A stretch of 64,000 nucleotides of DNA, taken from NCBI GenBank assembly GCA_963731615.1, contig CAVSWD010000007.1, positions 52,720 through 116,719 of the forward strand, given 5' to 3'. The notes beneath the pieces were generated by a model that worked only from the letters and a program-made list of their open reading frames with translations, was not told the origin of the DNA and searched no databases. Source of the DNA: Gaiellasilicea sp963731615 (lineage in GTDB: Bacteria; Actinomycetota; Thermoleophilia; Gaiellales; Gaiellaceae). How positions within the stretch are numbered: position 1 is the stretch's first letter; each line of letters begins with the position of its first letter. Positions 26,836 through 36,798 of the stretch are shown piece by piece. A program made the translations under genes and the position numbers.

Positions 26836-28570
26836 CTATCCGAACCCTGCCGCGGTGAACGTGAGCAGGTCGTCGAGCGTTAGCGCAGCGGGGACGGGCA
26901 GCTCGTCGCGGGCGCACACGGCCTGCGCCAGCGCCCGCTCCTCGGCGTCGGCAAGCCAGCTCTCGTAGACCGACACGCGCGCGAAACGGTTGAGCGACGA
27001 CTCGATCGCCGCACGCGCCTCCGGCAGCGGCACCGTGCCGAGGAAGACGGTGTCGCCGAGCGGCTTCACCTCGATCGGCCCGTGCAACGTGCGAACACGA
27101 CCGACCGCGCCGCAGCGAGAAGATCCTGGCGGGAGCGAACGTCTCGACCGCGAGCCCGCGGTTGCGGAAGCCGAGCCAGTCGACCGGCCTCGCCGTCTCG
27201 ACGAGGCGCACGCGCAAGCCGGCATAGGTGCGGTGAAACTCGGCGGTCGCCGCCGCCGACGCTCTCGTCGGCCGGAAGCGCGCGCGCACCGCGTCGCGGC
27301 GCAGCTCGTCGAGCAGCAGGCCACGAGCAGCGATTCTCGAGAGCTTGATCCGCCGCAGCGCACCCAGATAAGCGTTGAGGCTGCCGTTGAAGTGGTCGTC
27401 CACGAAGGCGAGCTCGGCGGCGAGCACCGCTCGCGCATCGAGCTCGACCTCGTTCTGGAGCACGAGCCGTTCGAGGACGACGCTGGTGGCGATATCGCGG
27501 TCGCCGATCGCCCGCGCGAGCGGCGTCACGGCGCTCTCCCGGATCGCGCCGGTCGGCAGCGTGCAGATGACGCCGGCGGGCAGGTTGAGCTGCCCGACCG
27601 TCAGCGACGCGTCGAACTGGGGCCCGGCGGCACCCGGGCCGCTGCAGAGCCGTGGGTCGCGTACCCAGAGGTAGACGCAGACGGCCTCGCTCTTGTCGCG
27701 GTCGATGCCGGCCTGGCTGAAGGTCGCCCATCCCCACGACCAGATCGAATGCGTCTTCAACTCGGCGGTGACCTGCCGAGCCGCGAGCGCCTCGAGCTTG
27801 ACGATCTCGAGCCACTTCGACCGCGGTTGCAGGCCTTCGCGGCCACCCGTCCCGGGAGCCGACTGAAACTGGAGCTCGAGCGCGACGCGGTTCGCGGGAA
27901 TCCCAATCGAGGTGAACTTGCGGACGAGGGCGCGCATGCCGCTCCGCATCGAGCGGCTCGCCCGTACCGGCCCGAGCGCGTGCAGCCGCGGCACGTTCGG
28001 CGAGGTGAAGAAGACCTGGCGAATCAGAATCGCGTCGGCCGCCAGGTCGCGCCACCATTGCGCCGCCTCGCCGCCGGTGTACGGCGGATTCGCGATCGTG
28101 ACGCCGGGGATCGCCCCGCGCGCCTTCAGCCGGCGCACGAGTGCGAGCGTGTTCGCGCGGTACTGCGCTGTGGTCGCCGTCCACGGGGTCGGCGTCTGGG
28201 CGCCGAAGAGCTCGTTCAGCGCGATCCACGGCGTCTGGCAGCCGGTCACCGAGACCGCGAAGTCGAAGAGACGGTCGGCACGGAGCTCGATCAGCGACGG
28301 ATCGGCAGGCTCGGTCGGCGTGCCGACGCGGTTGTTGAAGTTGAGGTCGAAGAAGACGGTCGCGGCGCCGTTGGCTCGCGCCTCGGCCGGCTTGACGGTG
28401 CCCGACGTGAAGGCGAGGGTCAGTCCGGGCTTCTGCGGCAGCGGCGCGTCGTGCCCGGCGAAGTCGACCCAGAGCGGGTTCGCCGCCGGGATCCCGCACT
28501 CGCGCGCGAGCGCAGTCCCGGGCAGGACCAGGACGGCGGCGGCGACAGCGAGGACGAGTGCGAGGCGCAC
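26836..28570 (-). CDS. Secreted protein with glycoside-hydrolase-like features (frameshifted)
   Basis: GTG start at 28570 preceded by AGAAGG; signal peptide VRLALVLAVAAAVLVLPGTA. Residues about 35-330 resemble a TIM-barrel hydrolase: VFFDLNFNNR, WIALNELFGA (an Asn-Glu pair like clan-A glycosidases) and HSIWSWGWATF. The C-terminal third is helical. A one-base skip at about 27100-27115 joins RIFSLRRG to AVGRVRTLHGPIEVKPLGD and extends to TAG 26836, 577 aa in all. Function not established. Last gene downstream of the vWA operon, 26 bp after the preceding stop. Confidence 0.6.
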
Positions 28571-28596
28571 CCTTCTAGTTGTAGCGCGAGTACCCG

Positions 28597-29555
28597 CTAG
28601 CCGAGGTTTCTTCGCCAGAGGACGAAGCCGAGGGGTAGCAGCGCTGCGAGGGAGAGCCACGGCGCCAGCTCGGTGCGCGAGCTCTCGTGCCAGAGCGGCC
28701 GGCGTGTGCCCTCGCCGAGCAGGTCGCGGAGCGCGCGAGACGCCTGCTCGACCTCGTCCTCGGCGAAGACGCTGCCGTTCGACGCGGCGGCGAGATCGGT
28801 CGCGGTCTCGAGGCTGCTCGGGTCGGGCCGGTAGCCCGCGTCGGCTTGCGCGCCGAAGATCCGCTCCCGCGCGCCCCAGACGTGGACGAAGATCGGCTCG
28901 ATCCGCTGCCGGCGCAGGGCCGCGCCGAGCCTGTGGCCGAGAACGGGTCGGTCTCGAAGTCGGAGATGACGACGACGATCCGGCGTTCGGGGGTGGCGGG
29001 GAAGAAGCCCTTGGGGCCGAGCTGCTGTAGCGCGTTCAGGTCGGTCGCGTTGACCCGTCGTCTGCTCGGAGGCGGCCGCTCGATCCCGACCGAGTGCTGC
29101 AGGGTCGCCGCATACACGTCCGCGGCCAGGGTCGGAAAGACGTGCGGGAGCACGCGGTCGGTGAGCGACGCGACCCCGAGCTTCAGCTCGGGCACCGCCT
29201 CGCGCAACTCCGTCGCGATCAGGCGAGCGCGGGCAATGCGGTTCGCGGAGCGAGGGCTCGGCGCCGCGAGCATCGAGCGGGTCGTGTCGACGATCACGTA
29301 GCCGCTCACGTCGATCCGCTCGTGCCGAGTGGCACCGCGCTCCAGCACCGGTTGCGCAGCCGCCGCACCGACGAGCACGCCCGCGGCGACGAACGCCGCG
29401 CCGAGAAGAATCGTCAGCGTCCGGCGCGGTGAGGCGAGACCGAGCGTGACACGGACGCGGCGAGCGCGCAGCTCCGAGAAGGCGAGTGCCACGAGCGGCA
29501 CGATCGCGACGAGCGCGACGGCGAGGCCTGCGGGTGTCAGGAGCGAGACCTGCAT
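28597..29555 (-). CDS. vWA-domain membrane protein, BatA/BatB-like (frameshifted)
   Basis: Two N-terminal helices (LAVALVAIVPLVALAFSEL; LLGAAFVAAGVLVGAA), then a von Willebrand A domain with a partly degenerate MIDAS (VIVDTTRSM), and VVVISDFETDPF. The frame breaks at about 28924-28936; shifting by two bases (equivalent to one lost base) joins LGAALRRQRIEPIFVHVW and ends in a last helix (LSLAALLPLGFVLWRRN), about 319 aa. Part of the MoxR/DUF58 operon; ATG start 10 bp after the previous stop. Confidence 0.7.
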
Positions 29556-29565
29556 CAGCGGTCCA

Positions 29566-30195
29566 CTAGTAGCCGCTGCCTCGTCGGCTGACCGCGGCGC
29601 CACCGAACTCGGTTCCCTCCTGGCCCGCGGAGCCGCCGCCGCCCTGGCCGCGGGCGCGGTCGTCGGCGACGAGGCGGAGGATCGACTCGAGATTGAACTT
29701 GGCGTCGTCGTTGCCCGGATCGAGCACGATCGCGCGTCGGAACGAGCCGCCCGCGGCCCGGACGACCTGCGCTCGTTCACCTTGATCGGGCGGCGTCAGC
29801 AGCGCAAGGACCCCGAGCAGGGTCGCGGTCTGCGACGCCCCCTTGCCGCCGTCAGCCTCGGCTTGGGCCAGCTCCGCCTGGGCCTGCGCGCGCTCCGCCA
29901 GCCGCGCCGGCGTCGTCGTCAGCCCGCTTCCCGGCCGGCCGAGCCAGAACCGCTGCACCGCGCGGCGGTGCGCGACGTCGTCCTCGACGCCTGCCAGCTT
30001 CCTCCCGACGCCGAACGGGAGGACGCCGTCGTCCTGCCAGTACCCGGAGATGCGCGGCTGCGCGAGGAACCGGGCATCGTCGCCTGAGAGGCTGCGGTCG
30101 GCACGCGCGATGTCGAGCGCGAGCAGCAGCAGCACGAGCCCGAGCAGGAAGCCCGAACCGATCAGCACGACGGGCAGATGGCGCCGAAGCTTCAT
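29566..30195 (-). CDS. Membrane-anchored TPR-like protein of the vWA operon
   Basis: 209 aa, ATGA overlap with the upstream vWA gene. N-terminal anchor (VVLIGSGFLLGLVLLLLAL), extracellular or cytosolic helical region with SFRRAIVLDPGNDDAKFNLE, one TPR-like unit, and a Gly-rich C-terminus. Position matches BatC-type TPR proteins of Bat operons, which act with vWA partners. Confidence 0.65.
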   Translation of the reverse strand: MKLRRHLPVVLIGSGFLLGLVLLLLALDIARADRSLSGDDARFLAQPRISGYWQDDGVLPFGVGRKLAGVEDDVAHRRAVQRFWLGRPGSGLTTTPARLAERAQAQAELAQAEADGGKGASQTATLLGVLALLTPPDQGERAQVVRAAGGSFRRAIVLDPGNDDAKFNLESILRLVADDRARGQGGGGSAGQEGTEFGGAAVSRRGSGY

Positions 30196-31028
30196 GCCGT
30201 CCTCGGCAGGTCGAGACGCCGGCAACGCAGCTCGTTCAGGCCCAGGGCGAGCAGCAGGAAGATCCCCGTCAGCACGAGCGCGACCGGTGCCCTGGCTCGC
30301 GGCGGCTCGGCCGTGTTCCCCACGCCGCCGGCGGCAAAGAAGCGGTTCCAGTCCGAGAACGCCTCCCGGCCGACCTGGCCGGCGAAGTAGGCGGTGTTCT
30401 CCTCGAGCGGGTAGAGCGGGACGATCCGGATCGGGATCTCCTCCTGCCGCAGCCGTACGAGCGCCTGCTCGAGCGGTTCCGCGTCCACGTCCGCCGTGTC
30501 CAGGTCGCTGATCAACAGGATGCTGCCGGCCCGCTCCTCGCGCTGGATCATCTCGCGGGCCTGATCGATCGCGGCGGAGATCCGAGTGCCGCCGCGGAAG
30601 CCGCCCGTCCAGGGATCGGCGGCATAAAGCGGACCTCCGGTCTGGTCGTTGACCTCGCCCGGGACGGGGGTCAGGAGCTTGAGCACCGGGCGGAGCTCGG
30701 AGGTCGGAGAGCCGCTCGGCAGGACCTCGTAGGCGATGTCGGAGAAGACAACGAGGCCGACGCGCGCGTCGCTGGCGGCGAGCTCGCGCATCGCGTTCCG
30801 CATCCGCGTGTAGGCCACCTCCGGAATGCTGAGGGAGAGGTCGAGCGCGACGACGACGCTGTCCCCGCGGGGCAGCAGGGTCTCCCGCTTCGGCTCGCTC
30901 TGGCGGGCGGCGACGTTGACCGCGAGCGCGCCGGCGCCGACCAGGACGGCGAGCAGCCCCGAGACGAGCGCGGTGCGCCGTACCGAAGGACGCAGCAGGC
31001 CGGTTTCGCCGATCGGGATGCCTCTCAC
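30192..31028 (-). CDS. vWA-domain membrane protein (BatB/BatA-like)
   Basis: 278 aa, GTG start overlapping the previous stop (GTGA). Helix near residues 20-40, then a vWA domain with MIDAS-like DLSLS (VVVALDLSLSIPEVAY), ISDLDTAD and GGTRISAAID; a C-terminal helix (VALVLTGIFLLLALGL). Such proteins are assembled with MoxR ATPases. Complete and without frameshift, unlike the two neighbours. Confidence 0.8.
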   Translation of the reverse strand: MRGIPIGETGLLRPSVRRTALVSGLLAVLVGAGALAVNVAARQSEPKRETLLPRGDSVVVALDLSLSIPEVAYTRMRNAMRELAASDARVGLVVFSDIAYEVLPSGSPTSELRPVLKLLTPVPGEVNDQTGGPLYAADPWTGGFRGGTRISAAIDQAREMIQREERAGSILLISDLDTADVDAEPLEQALVRLRQEEIPIRIVPLYPLEENTAYFAGQVGREAFSDWNRFFAAGGVGNTAEPPRARAPVALVLTGIFLLLALGLNELRCRRLDLPRTA

Positions 31029-31885
31029 TTCGAGCCCTCGGCGAGCGAGGCGAGCTCCGCGGCCGCAGACTCCGACGGCCGTGCCGGCGACCACGCGAGC
31101 GCCCGCGCCGGCTCGGCCAGCTTCGGCTCGAGCTCGGCGTCGAGTGCAAGAGCGAGCGCCTCGAGTGCCTCGCGGCGCTCCTCGTCGGTGCGGGCGTTCC
31201 GAAGCAGCCCGAGCGCCCGATCGAGCGCTGCCACGGGCCGCTCCCGCAGCAACCGGCCGCGCCGCAGGAGCCGGTAGGCGGCCGCGGCAGAGGCCGTCAG
31301 GAGCACGATCCCGAGCCCGGCGAGAATCCAGACGAGCAGCGTCGGCGAGACGCGGTAGCCCGGATCCGGCAGGGAGACGGCGGCGCGCCACGCGGGCGGC
31401 CACTCATTCGGAGCCTCGCCCGTGTTCTCAGCCGGACCCACCTCCAGCGGGATCCTGGTCACGACCGTGACCTCCGGCCAGACGAATTCCTGCACGGGCC
31501 CGACGTCGGATACGACCCTCCCGCCGAACTGGAACTGCAGCTCGCGCTGATCGGACGAGGTGCACGACAACGTCAGGCAGTAGAGCTGGATCGTGTACGT
31601 GAGCGCGGTGATGTTCCCGGCGTCCACGCGCTCGATCGTCGTCCGGTCGCTCCAGGGCCGGAAGAAGGGAAGGACGCGGATCTGTGTCGGGGTCGATCTC
31701 GTTGCGGTCGACGAGGATTCGCAGCCGCGCCGTGAGCGGATCGCCGAACGCACTCGTGAGCGGAGAGATCGAGGCCGAGGTCGGCGAGCGACTGACCCCG
31801 CGGCAGCGACAGCTCCTCGTCCGTGTCGCCGCCGCAACCGGCGACGAGAAGCGAGCAGGCAGAGAGCGAGAACGCGGGCTACCAC
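31025..31885 (-). CDS. BatD-like lipoprotein with C-terminal helix (three frameshifts)
   Basis: GTG at 31885 overlaps the DUF58 stop. Start of a lipoprotein signal (VARVLALCLL), then LVAGCGGDTDEEL in the next frame (break about 31841-31856), LTSAFGDPLTARLRILVDR in the third (break about 31754-31770), and return to the first frame at about 31679-31690 (QIRVLPFFRPW). Each needs one base skipped, so the net length, about 285 aa, is in register. Beta-rich outside domain, helix near LLVWILAGLGIVLLTASAAA, helical tail. Operon position suggests the BatD/oxygen-tolerance role. Confidence 0.6.
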   Translation of the reverse strand: MVARVLALCLLASRRRLRRRHGRGAVAAAGSVARRPRPRSLRSRVRSAIRSRRGCESSSTATRSTPTQIRVLPFFRPWSDRTTIERVDAGNITALTYTIQLYCLTLSCTSSDQRELQFQFGGRVVSDVGPVQEFVWPEVTVVTRIPLEVGPAENTGEAPNEWPPAWRAAVSLPDPGYRVSPTLLVWILAGLGIVLLTASAAAAYRLLRRGRLLRERPVAALDRALGLLRNARTDEERREALEALALALDAELEPKLAEPARALAWSPARPSESAAAELASLAEGSK

Positions 31886-32790
31886 CTGCGCCCCCGTTCC
31901 GCGAGCCGCCGCTCGGCCCACTCGAGGAAGGCGGCGTGGACGCCGGAGACGTCGCTGCGCTCCAGCACCAGCGGGTCGATCCCGAGCCGCTCGAAGCCCG
32001 TGAGCAGCTCGGAGTGGCGCTGCTCGTTCTGCGTGCGCCGCTCGGCCACCTCGCGCCGGCTCAGGCGCGCCCGCGCGCCCGCTCCCGCGCTCACGTCCGC
32101 GAACGGCACGGCGATGCCGCTCACGTCCGGGAAGCTGCGCTCCCAGGTCGGATCCTGGATCACGACCGGGATCAGATCCCAGCCGCGCTCGACGGCTTCG
32201 AGCCAGGAGTCGTGCGGCGGCGGCGCGAGGAAGTCCGAGAGGATGAAGACGAAGGAGCCGAGCGGCAGCGCCGGCCGGTGCACTGTCAGGTGCTCGAGAC
32301 CCTGCGCGATCGTGTCCTCGGGCGCCTCGAAGCGCGCCCGCTCCTCGCCCTGCCAGAGGTCGCGCCGCCCGCGTGGCGCACGCCAGTACGCCTCGCCGTC
32401 GGCAAAGTCCAGGTAGGCGGGCAAGCTGCGGGCGGCGAGCGCGCTGCGCAGGACGATGTCGACGGCGTGCTCGAGCGCCTCCCACTTCCGCAGCCACGGA
32501 AACGGGTCCTCGTAGAGCGCCATCGAGGGCCGCCGGTCGGCAAGCACGACCACCCAGGGCGCCTCGTCGGCGTAGCGCTCGCGGACGATGAACTCGTCCA
32601 GCCCCGACGCCGAGGAGAGCCGCGCCGAGGCCGCCCAGTCGATGTTGTCGACGTTGTCGCCGGGGCGGTACGCGCGCGAGCCGGCGATGTCGGTGCCGAC
32701 GCCGCGCCGGGCGCTCCGCATCGCCGCGTAGGAGACGCCCAGCAGGGGACGGCGCGGCACGAGCGGGAACGTCTGCTCGAGCGTCGACAC
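31879..32790 (-). CDS. DUF58 domain protein
   Basis: 303 aa, GTG start 2 bp after the MoxR stop. Carries the DUF58 signature RAYRPGDNVDNIDWAASARL near residue 40 and then a degenerate vWA-like fold (VVVLADRRPSM, FVFILSDFLAPP). DUF58 proteins are nearly always encoded beside MoxR ATPases and are thought to be adaptors. Fits the second place in this operon. Confidence 0.85.
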   Translation of the reverse strand: MSTLEQTFPLVPRRPLLGVSYAAMRSARRGVGTDIAGSRAYRPGDNVDNIDWAASARLSSASGLDEFIVRERYADEAPWVVVLADRRPSMALYEDPFPWLRKWEALEHAVDIVLRSALAARSLPAYLDFADGEAYWRAPRGRRDLWQGEERARFEAPEDTIAQGLEHLTVHRPALPLGSFVFILSDFLAPPPHDSWLEAVERGWDLIPVVIQDPTWERSFPDVSGIAVPFADVSAGAGARARLSRREVAERRTQNEQRHSELLTGFERLGIDPLVLERSDVSGVHAAFLEWAERRLAERGRRW

Positions 32791-32792
32791 GG

Positions 32793-33806
32793 TTACTTTC
32801 CAGGCGGAGGAGCCGCTGCCATGCACTCGTGCTGCAGCTGAGCCGCGGCGGCCGACCAGCCGGAGCGGCGAACCTCGGCGAGGAAGCTCGGCCGGAAGAC
32901 GATGCGGTGCATGACGACGGGCGTGAACAGATGCTCGACGTCCGCCGGGATCACGTAGCCGCGGCCCTGCAGGAGCGCCCACGCGCGGGCGGCCGACTCG
33001 AGCGCGAGGCTGCCGCGAACCGAGCTCCCGATCGCCACCGGGTCGAGCTCGCGCGTCGAGCGGACGAGCATCACGATCCAGCGCCCCAGCAGCTCGTCGA
33101 CGTAGACCGACTGAGCCGCGACCCGCAGCTCGTGCAGGTCCGACAGGTCGACGACGGGCTGCAGCAGGTCGATCGGATGACCGGTGCGCTGCTCCTCGAC
33201 GATCCGCAGCTCGTCCTCGAGGCCCGGGTAGCCGAGCGTCGTCCGCAGGAAGAAACGGTCGAGCTGCGCCTCGGGCAGCGGGAAGGTGCCCTCGAACTCG
33301 ATCGGGTTCTCGGTCGCGAGGAGCAGGAACGGCTGCGGCACCGGCCGCGTGTTGCCGTCCACGGTCACCTGCCCTTCGGCCATCGCCTCGAGCAGGGCCG
33401 ACTGCGTCTTCGGCATCGCGCGGTTGATCTCGTCGACGAGGACGATGTTGGCGAAGATCGGGCCAGGCCGGAACTCGAAGTCGCGCTCGCGCTGGTTGTA
33501 GATCGAGAGCCCGGTGACGTCGGTCGGCTGCAGGTCGGGCGTGCACTGGATGCGCGACGACTCGACGCCGTCGATCGACTGCGCGATCGCCCGCGCGAGG
33601 ATCGTCTTGGCGGTGCCGGGGACGTCCTCGAGCAGGACGTGCCCGCCGCAGAGGAGCGACGTGAGCACGAGCTCGATCCGGTCGCGCTTGCCGTGGACGA
33701 CGAGCTCGACGTTGTCCAGGAACCGCTTCGCGAGCGCGATCGGACGCGCGAGCGCGTCGTCGTCTGCTGCCCGGAGCGGCTTCGTCTCCACGTTTTCCTC
33801 TCTCAT
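32793..33806 (-). CDS. MoxR family AAA+ ATPase
   Basis: 337 aa from ATG 33806. Walker A in LEDVPGTAKT (about residue 58), Walker B VLVDEINRA, sensor 1 ATENP, arginine finger region DRFF, and the MoxR lid (SLALESAARAWALLQGR). MoxR ATPases act as chaperones for vWA partner proteins. First gene of the minus-strand run MoxR-DUF58-BatD-like-vWA-TPR-vWA-secreted protein. Confidence 0.92.
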   Translation of the reverse strand: MREENVETKPLRAADDDALARPIALAKRFLDNVELVVHGKRDRIELVLTSLLCGGHVLLEDVPGTAKTILARAIAQSIDGVESSRIQCTPDLQPTDVTGLSIYNQRERDFEFRPGPIFANIVLVDEINRAMPKTQSALLEAMAEGQVTVDGNTRPVPQPFLLLATENPIEFEGTFPLPEAQLDRFFLRTTLGYPGLEDELRIVEEQRTGHPIDLLQPVVDLSDLHELRVAAQSVYVDELLGRWIVMLVRSTRELDPVAIGSSVRGSLALESAARAWALLQGRGYVIPADVEHLFTPVVMHRIVFRPSFLAEVRRSGWSAAAAQLQHECMAAAPPPGK

Positions 33807-33909
33807 CTCCGCGTGCTCCACGAGCACACACGGTATCCCGCAGTAAGACGAGAGGCCACGGCGTTTTGTTAAGGCATGAGGAAGCCGCTCGGCGGGAACA
33901 CGGGGCCGT

Positions 33910-34728
33910 ATGAGCAGTGGCGCGATCGCAGCCAAAGGCCGCCGAGCCGGACAGAGCCCCTGGGTCGAGCGGCTGGGGCGCGCCGGCCTGGTCGCCAAGG
34001 CGGTGCTCTACGCCGTCATCGGCCTGCTCGCGATCCAAGTGGCGCGCGGGGGCCGCGAGGAGAGCCCCGACAAGGGCGGCGCGTTGCGGACGATCGCGGA
34101 GCAGCCGTTCGGCAAGGGGCTGCTCGTGCTGCTGGCGCTCGGCCTCGCCGCCTACGCTGCGTGGCGGCTCGCGCAGGCGGTCTTCGACCGGGATGCGGAG
34201 GGAGAAGGGCCGAAAGGGCTGGCCAAACGGGGCGGCTCGCTCGCCAAGGCCGCCTGGTACGGGATCCTCTGCGGGCTGACCGTCTCGACGCTCGTCGGCA
34301 ACGGCGGCGGCGACAGCAACGAGCAACAGACGACCGCGGGCGTCTTCGACCGTCCGGGCGGCCGCTACCTCGTCTACGCAGCCGGAATCGCCTTTCTCGC
34401 TGCCGCCGCATTCAACGGCTGGCGCGGCATCAGCGGCAAGTACAAGAAGAAGCTGAAGACGGGCGAGATGAGCGACACCGAGGAGGCCGCGGCCACGGGA
34501 GTCGGCACCGTCGGCCATCTCGCGCGAATGGTTGTCTTCGGCCTGGTTGGATTCTTCCTCGTCAAGGCGGCCTGGGAGTTCGACTCGAAGGAGGCGCGCG
34601 GGCTCGACGGCACCCTGCTCGAGGTCTCGCAGCAGTCCTACGGCGGAGTCCTGCTCGGCGGCGTCGCCGTCGGTCTGCTCGCGTACGCGGCCTACTGCCT
34701 CGTCGAGGCGCGCTACCGCAAGATCTAG
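33910..34728 (+). CDS. DUF1206 family membrane protein
   Basis: 272 aa, six helices arranged as three repeats of a two-helix unit, each beginning with a Gly-rich turn (ERLGRAGLVAKAVLYAVIGL; KRGGSLAKAAWYGILCGLTV; HLARMVVFGLVGFFLVKAAW). This threefold pattern is the DUF1206 signature. Function unknown. Stop overlaps the convergent DUF389 stop by 4 bp. Confidence 0.82.
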   Translation: MSSGAIAAKGRRAGQSPWVERLGRAGLVAKAVLYAVIGLLAIQVARGGREESPDKGGALRTIAEQPFGKGLLVLLALGLAAYAAWRLAQAVFDRDAEGEGPKGLAKRGGSLAKAAWYGILCGLTVSTLVGNGGGDSNEQQTTAGVFDRPGGRYLVYAAGIAFLAAAAFNGWRGISGKYKKKLKTGEMSDTEEAAATGVGTVGHLARMVVFGLVGFFLVKAAWEFDSKEARGLDGTLLEVSQQSYGGVLLGGVAVGLLAYAAYCLVEARYRKI

Positions 34729-35651
34729 GTAAGGCGCAGAGCCCGTCGTGCGGAGAACCAGCGCTGGACGGCGAGTGTCACGAGCGCGGCAGACACGATC
34801 GCGACAAGGTTGATCCCCAACTGAGCCAGCGCGCCCGCGCACTCGTCCCAGTCACCGTAAGCCGCCGCAACGGCGACGTTGCCCGCCGCGGGGATCGTCG
34901 TCACCGAGATGAGAACGCCGATCAGCGCGCCCGACTTGGCCGTCGTCAGCGAGACCATCCCGGCGACGCCCGCGAGCACTGCGACGATGACCGAGTAGCG
35001 GTTCGGCTCGGAGATGAAGAGCGTCTCGGTGTGACGGCCGATCGTCTCCGGCAGCACGCCGAGGGCCTTGAACGCGACGGCGGCGACATACGTGGCCGCG
35101 ATCGCCAGTGGGAAGCCGACGACCAACGCCGTCAGCGACCGCCGGGCGAGCTCCGGCCGCCGCTGCACGAGCGCGACGCAGAGACCTGCAATCGGGCCGA
35201 ACTCTGGGCCGACCACCATCGCTCCGATGATCAGGATGATCGAGTCGGTGATGATCCCGATCGCCGCGATCATGGTCGCCAGCACCATGAAGCCGAGGAA
35301 GCTCCCGGAGAGAACGGCGCTCTCGGACGTGCGAGCTTCGACCTGCTCCCAGACGACCGCGTCCGCCGGCGAACCGGCCGCCGCCCGCTCCGCCTCCTCC
35401 GCCCGCCGGGAGACGGACGCGTCGATCTCGATCGTGACGATGCTGCCGCGCTCCTCGAGCCCGAGAGCGCGTAGCCGCTCGATGACCGCGCTGACGTCCT
35501 CGCGGGCGACGTCGGCGAGGACGACGTCGCCGTCGGGGTCGCGGGCCGCACCCGGGAGGTGAACGAGGCTGTGGGCCGACTTCAGAGAGCCGAGCAGCTC
35601 GAGCACGCGTCCGCACAGGTCGGCGGGCACGACGAGACGGAGGTGAATCAC
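34725..35651 (-). CDS. DUF389 (TIGR00341-type) membrane protein
   Basis: 308 aa. N-terminal soluble domain (residues about 1-95, ACT-like: LRLVVPADLCGRVLELL), then about six helices with the family hallmark IIGAMVVGPEFGPIAGLCVA and MVSLTTAKSGALIGVLISVT. Thought to be a transporter-like hydrophobic domain; substrate unknown. Confidence 0.82.
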   Translation of the reverse strand: MIHLRLVVPADLCGRVLELLGSLKSAHSLVHLPGAARDPDGDVVLADVAREDVSAVIERLRALGLEERGSIVTIEIDASVSRRAEEAERAAAGSPADAVVWEQVEARTSESAVLSGSFLGFMVLATMIAAIGIITDSIILIIGAMVVGPEFGPIAGLCVALVQRRPELARRSLTALVVGFPLAIAATYVAAVAFKALGVLPETIGRHTETLFISEPNRYSVIVAVLAGVAGMVSLTTAKSGALIGVLISVTTIPAAGNVAVAAAYGDWDECAGALAQLGINLVAIVSAALVTLAVQRWFSARRALRLT

Positions 35652-35693
35652 GGGCGGAGCCTACTGCTGCCCCAGCCGAGCTACAGTCAGCCG

Positions 35694-36752
35694 GTGGCGA
35701 CGATCGCCGGCGGGCGCACGCTCCCCTTCGACTGGTACTCCGACCCGGCCGTGCTGCGGCTCGAGCAGGAGCGGATCTTCCGGCGCGCCTGGCAGTACGC
35801 GGCCCGCGCCGACCAGGTCGCCGAGCCGGGATCGTTCTGCACCACCGACGCAGGCGGAATCCCGATCGTCCTCGTCCGCGACCGGGAAGGCATCCTGCGC
35901 GGGTTCGTGAACGTCTGCCGCCATCGCGGCTCCCTGGTCTGCGAGGGCGAGGGCCGGCGCGAGACGCTCCAGTGCCCCTACCACGCCTGGACGTACGACC
36001 TCGACGGCTCGCTGCGTTCCGCCCCGCGCTCCGACCGCGAGCCGGACTTCGACCGGGAGAGCCTCGGCCTCCGGCCCGCGCTCGTCGACACCTGGGGGCC
36101 GTTCGTCTTCGTCAACCCGGACCTCGAGGCGGCGCCGCTCGCCGAGACCCTCGGCGAGCTACCCGAGCTCGTGGCCGCCTCGGGGGTCGATCTGGACGGG
36201 CTGCGCTTCCTGCAGCGCTCGAGCTCCGAGTACGAGGCGAACTGGAAGGTCTGCTGCGAGAACTATCTCGAGTGCTACCACTGCCAGGTCGCCCACCCCG
36301 GCTTCTCCAAGGTCGTGGACGTCTCGGTCGACGCGTACCTACTCGAGGAGAGCCGCTTTTTCTCGACGCAGTACGGCCCGGTGCGCGAGACCTGGAAGGG
36401 CGACTTCGACCCGCGCGGCCCGATCGCGCGAGGCCAGTTCCACTTCGTCTGGCCGAACCTGACGATCAACATCATGCCGGGGCACCCCAACCTCTCGATC
36501 GGCCCCGTTCTCCCGGCCGGGCCCGAGCGGACGTCGCGTTTCCTCGACTACTTCGTCGGCCCTGACGTCGACGAGGATTGGCTTCGCGACATGCTCGAGT
36601 TCGACGCGCAGGTCGGCGCCGAGGACACGGTGCTCGTCGAGCGCGTGCAGCGGGGTGTCCGCGGCGGCGGCTCCGAGCACGGCCGACTGATGCTCGAGTC
36701 GGAGCGGCTGATCGCCCACTTCCAGGGGCTGCTGCTCGACGCGCTCGCCTGA
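35694..36752 (+). CDS. Rieske [2Fe-2S] aromatic-ring-hydroxylating-type oxygenase alpha subunit
   Basis: 352 aa from GTG 35694. Rieske ligands Cys-x-His in VCRHRG and Cys-x-x-His in CPYHAW (residues about 80-105). Mononuclear iron site: two His in ECYHCQVAH and an Asp in the C-terminal DAQVGAEDT. Closest in layout to the group acting on quaternary amines or small aromatics; substrate unassigned. No reductase or ferredoxin gene nearby, so electrons must come from elsewhere. Confidence 0.85.
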   Translation: MATIAGGRTLPFDWYSDPAVLRLEQERIFRRAWQYAARADQVAEPGSFCTTDAGGIPIVLVRDREGILRGFVNVCRHRGSLVCEGEGRRETLQCPYHAWTYDLDGSLRSAPRSDREPDFDRESLGLRPALVDTWGPFVFVNPDLEAAPLAETLGELPELVAASGVDLDGLRFLQRSSSEYEANWKVCCENYLECYHCQVAHPGFSKVVDVSVDAYLLEESRFFSTQYGPVRETWKGDFDPRGPIARGQFHFVWPNLTINIMPGHPNLSIGPVLPAGPERTSRFLDYFVGPDVDEDWLRDMLEFDAQVGAEDTVLVERVQRGVRGGGSEHGRLMLESERLIAHFQGLLLDALA

Positions 36753-36772
36753 CGGTCCCGGAACAGCCGCTC

Positions 36773-36790
36773 GTGAACATCTGGTAAACA
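36773..36790 (+). promoter_or_regulatory. Candidate Pho box before the DUF47-Pit operon
   Basis: GTGAACA-TCTG-GTAAACA: two 7-bp units with an 11-bp period; the reverse complement reads GTTTAC..GTTCAC, like actinobacterial PHO boxes. It ends 8 bp before the DUF47 start codon, so the promoter must overlap it and the mRNA may be leaderless. Confidence 0.6.
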
Positions 36791-36798
36791 CCGCCCTC

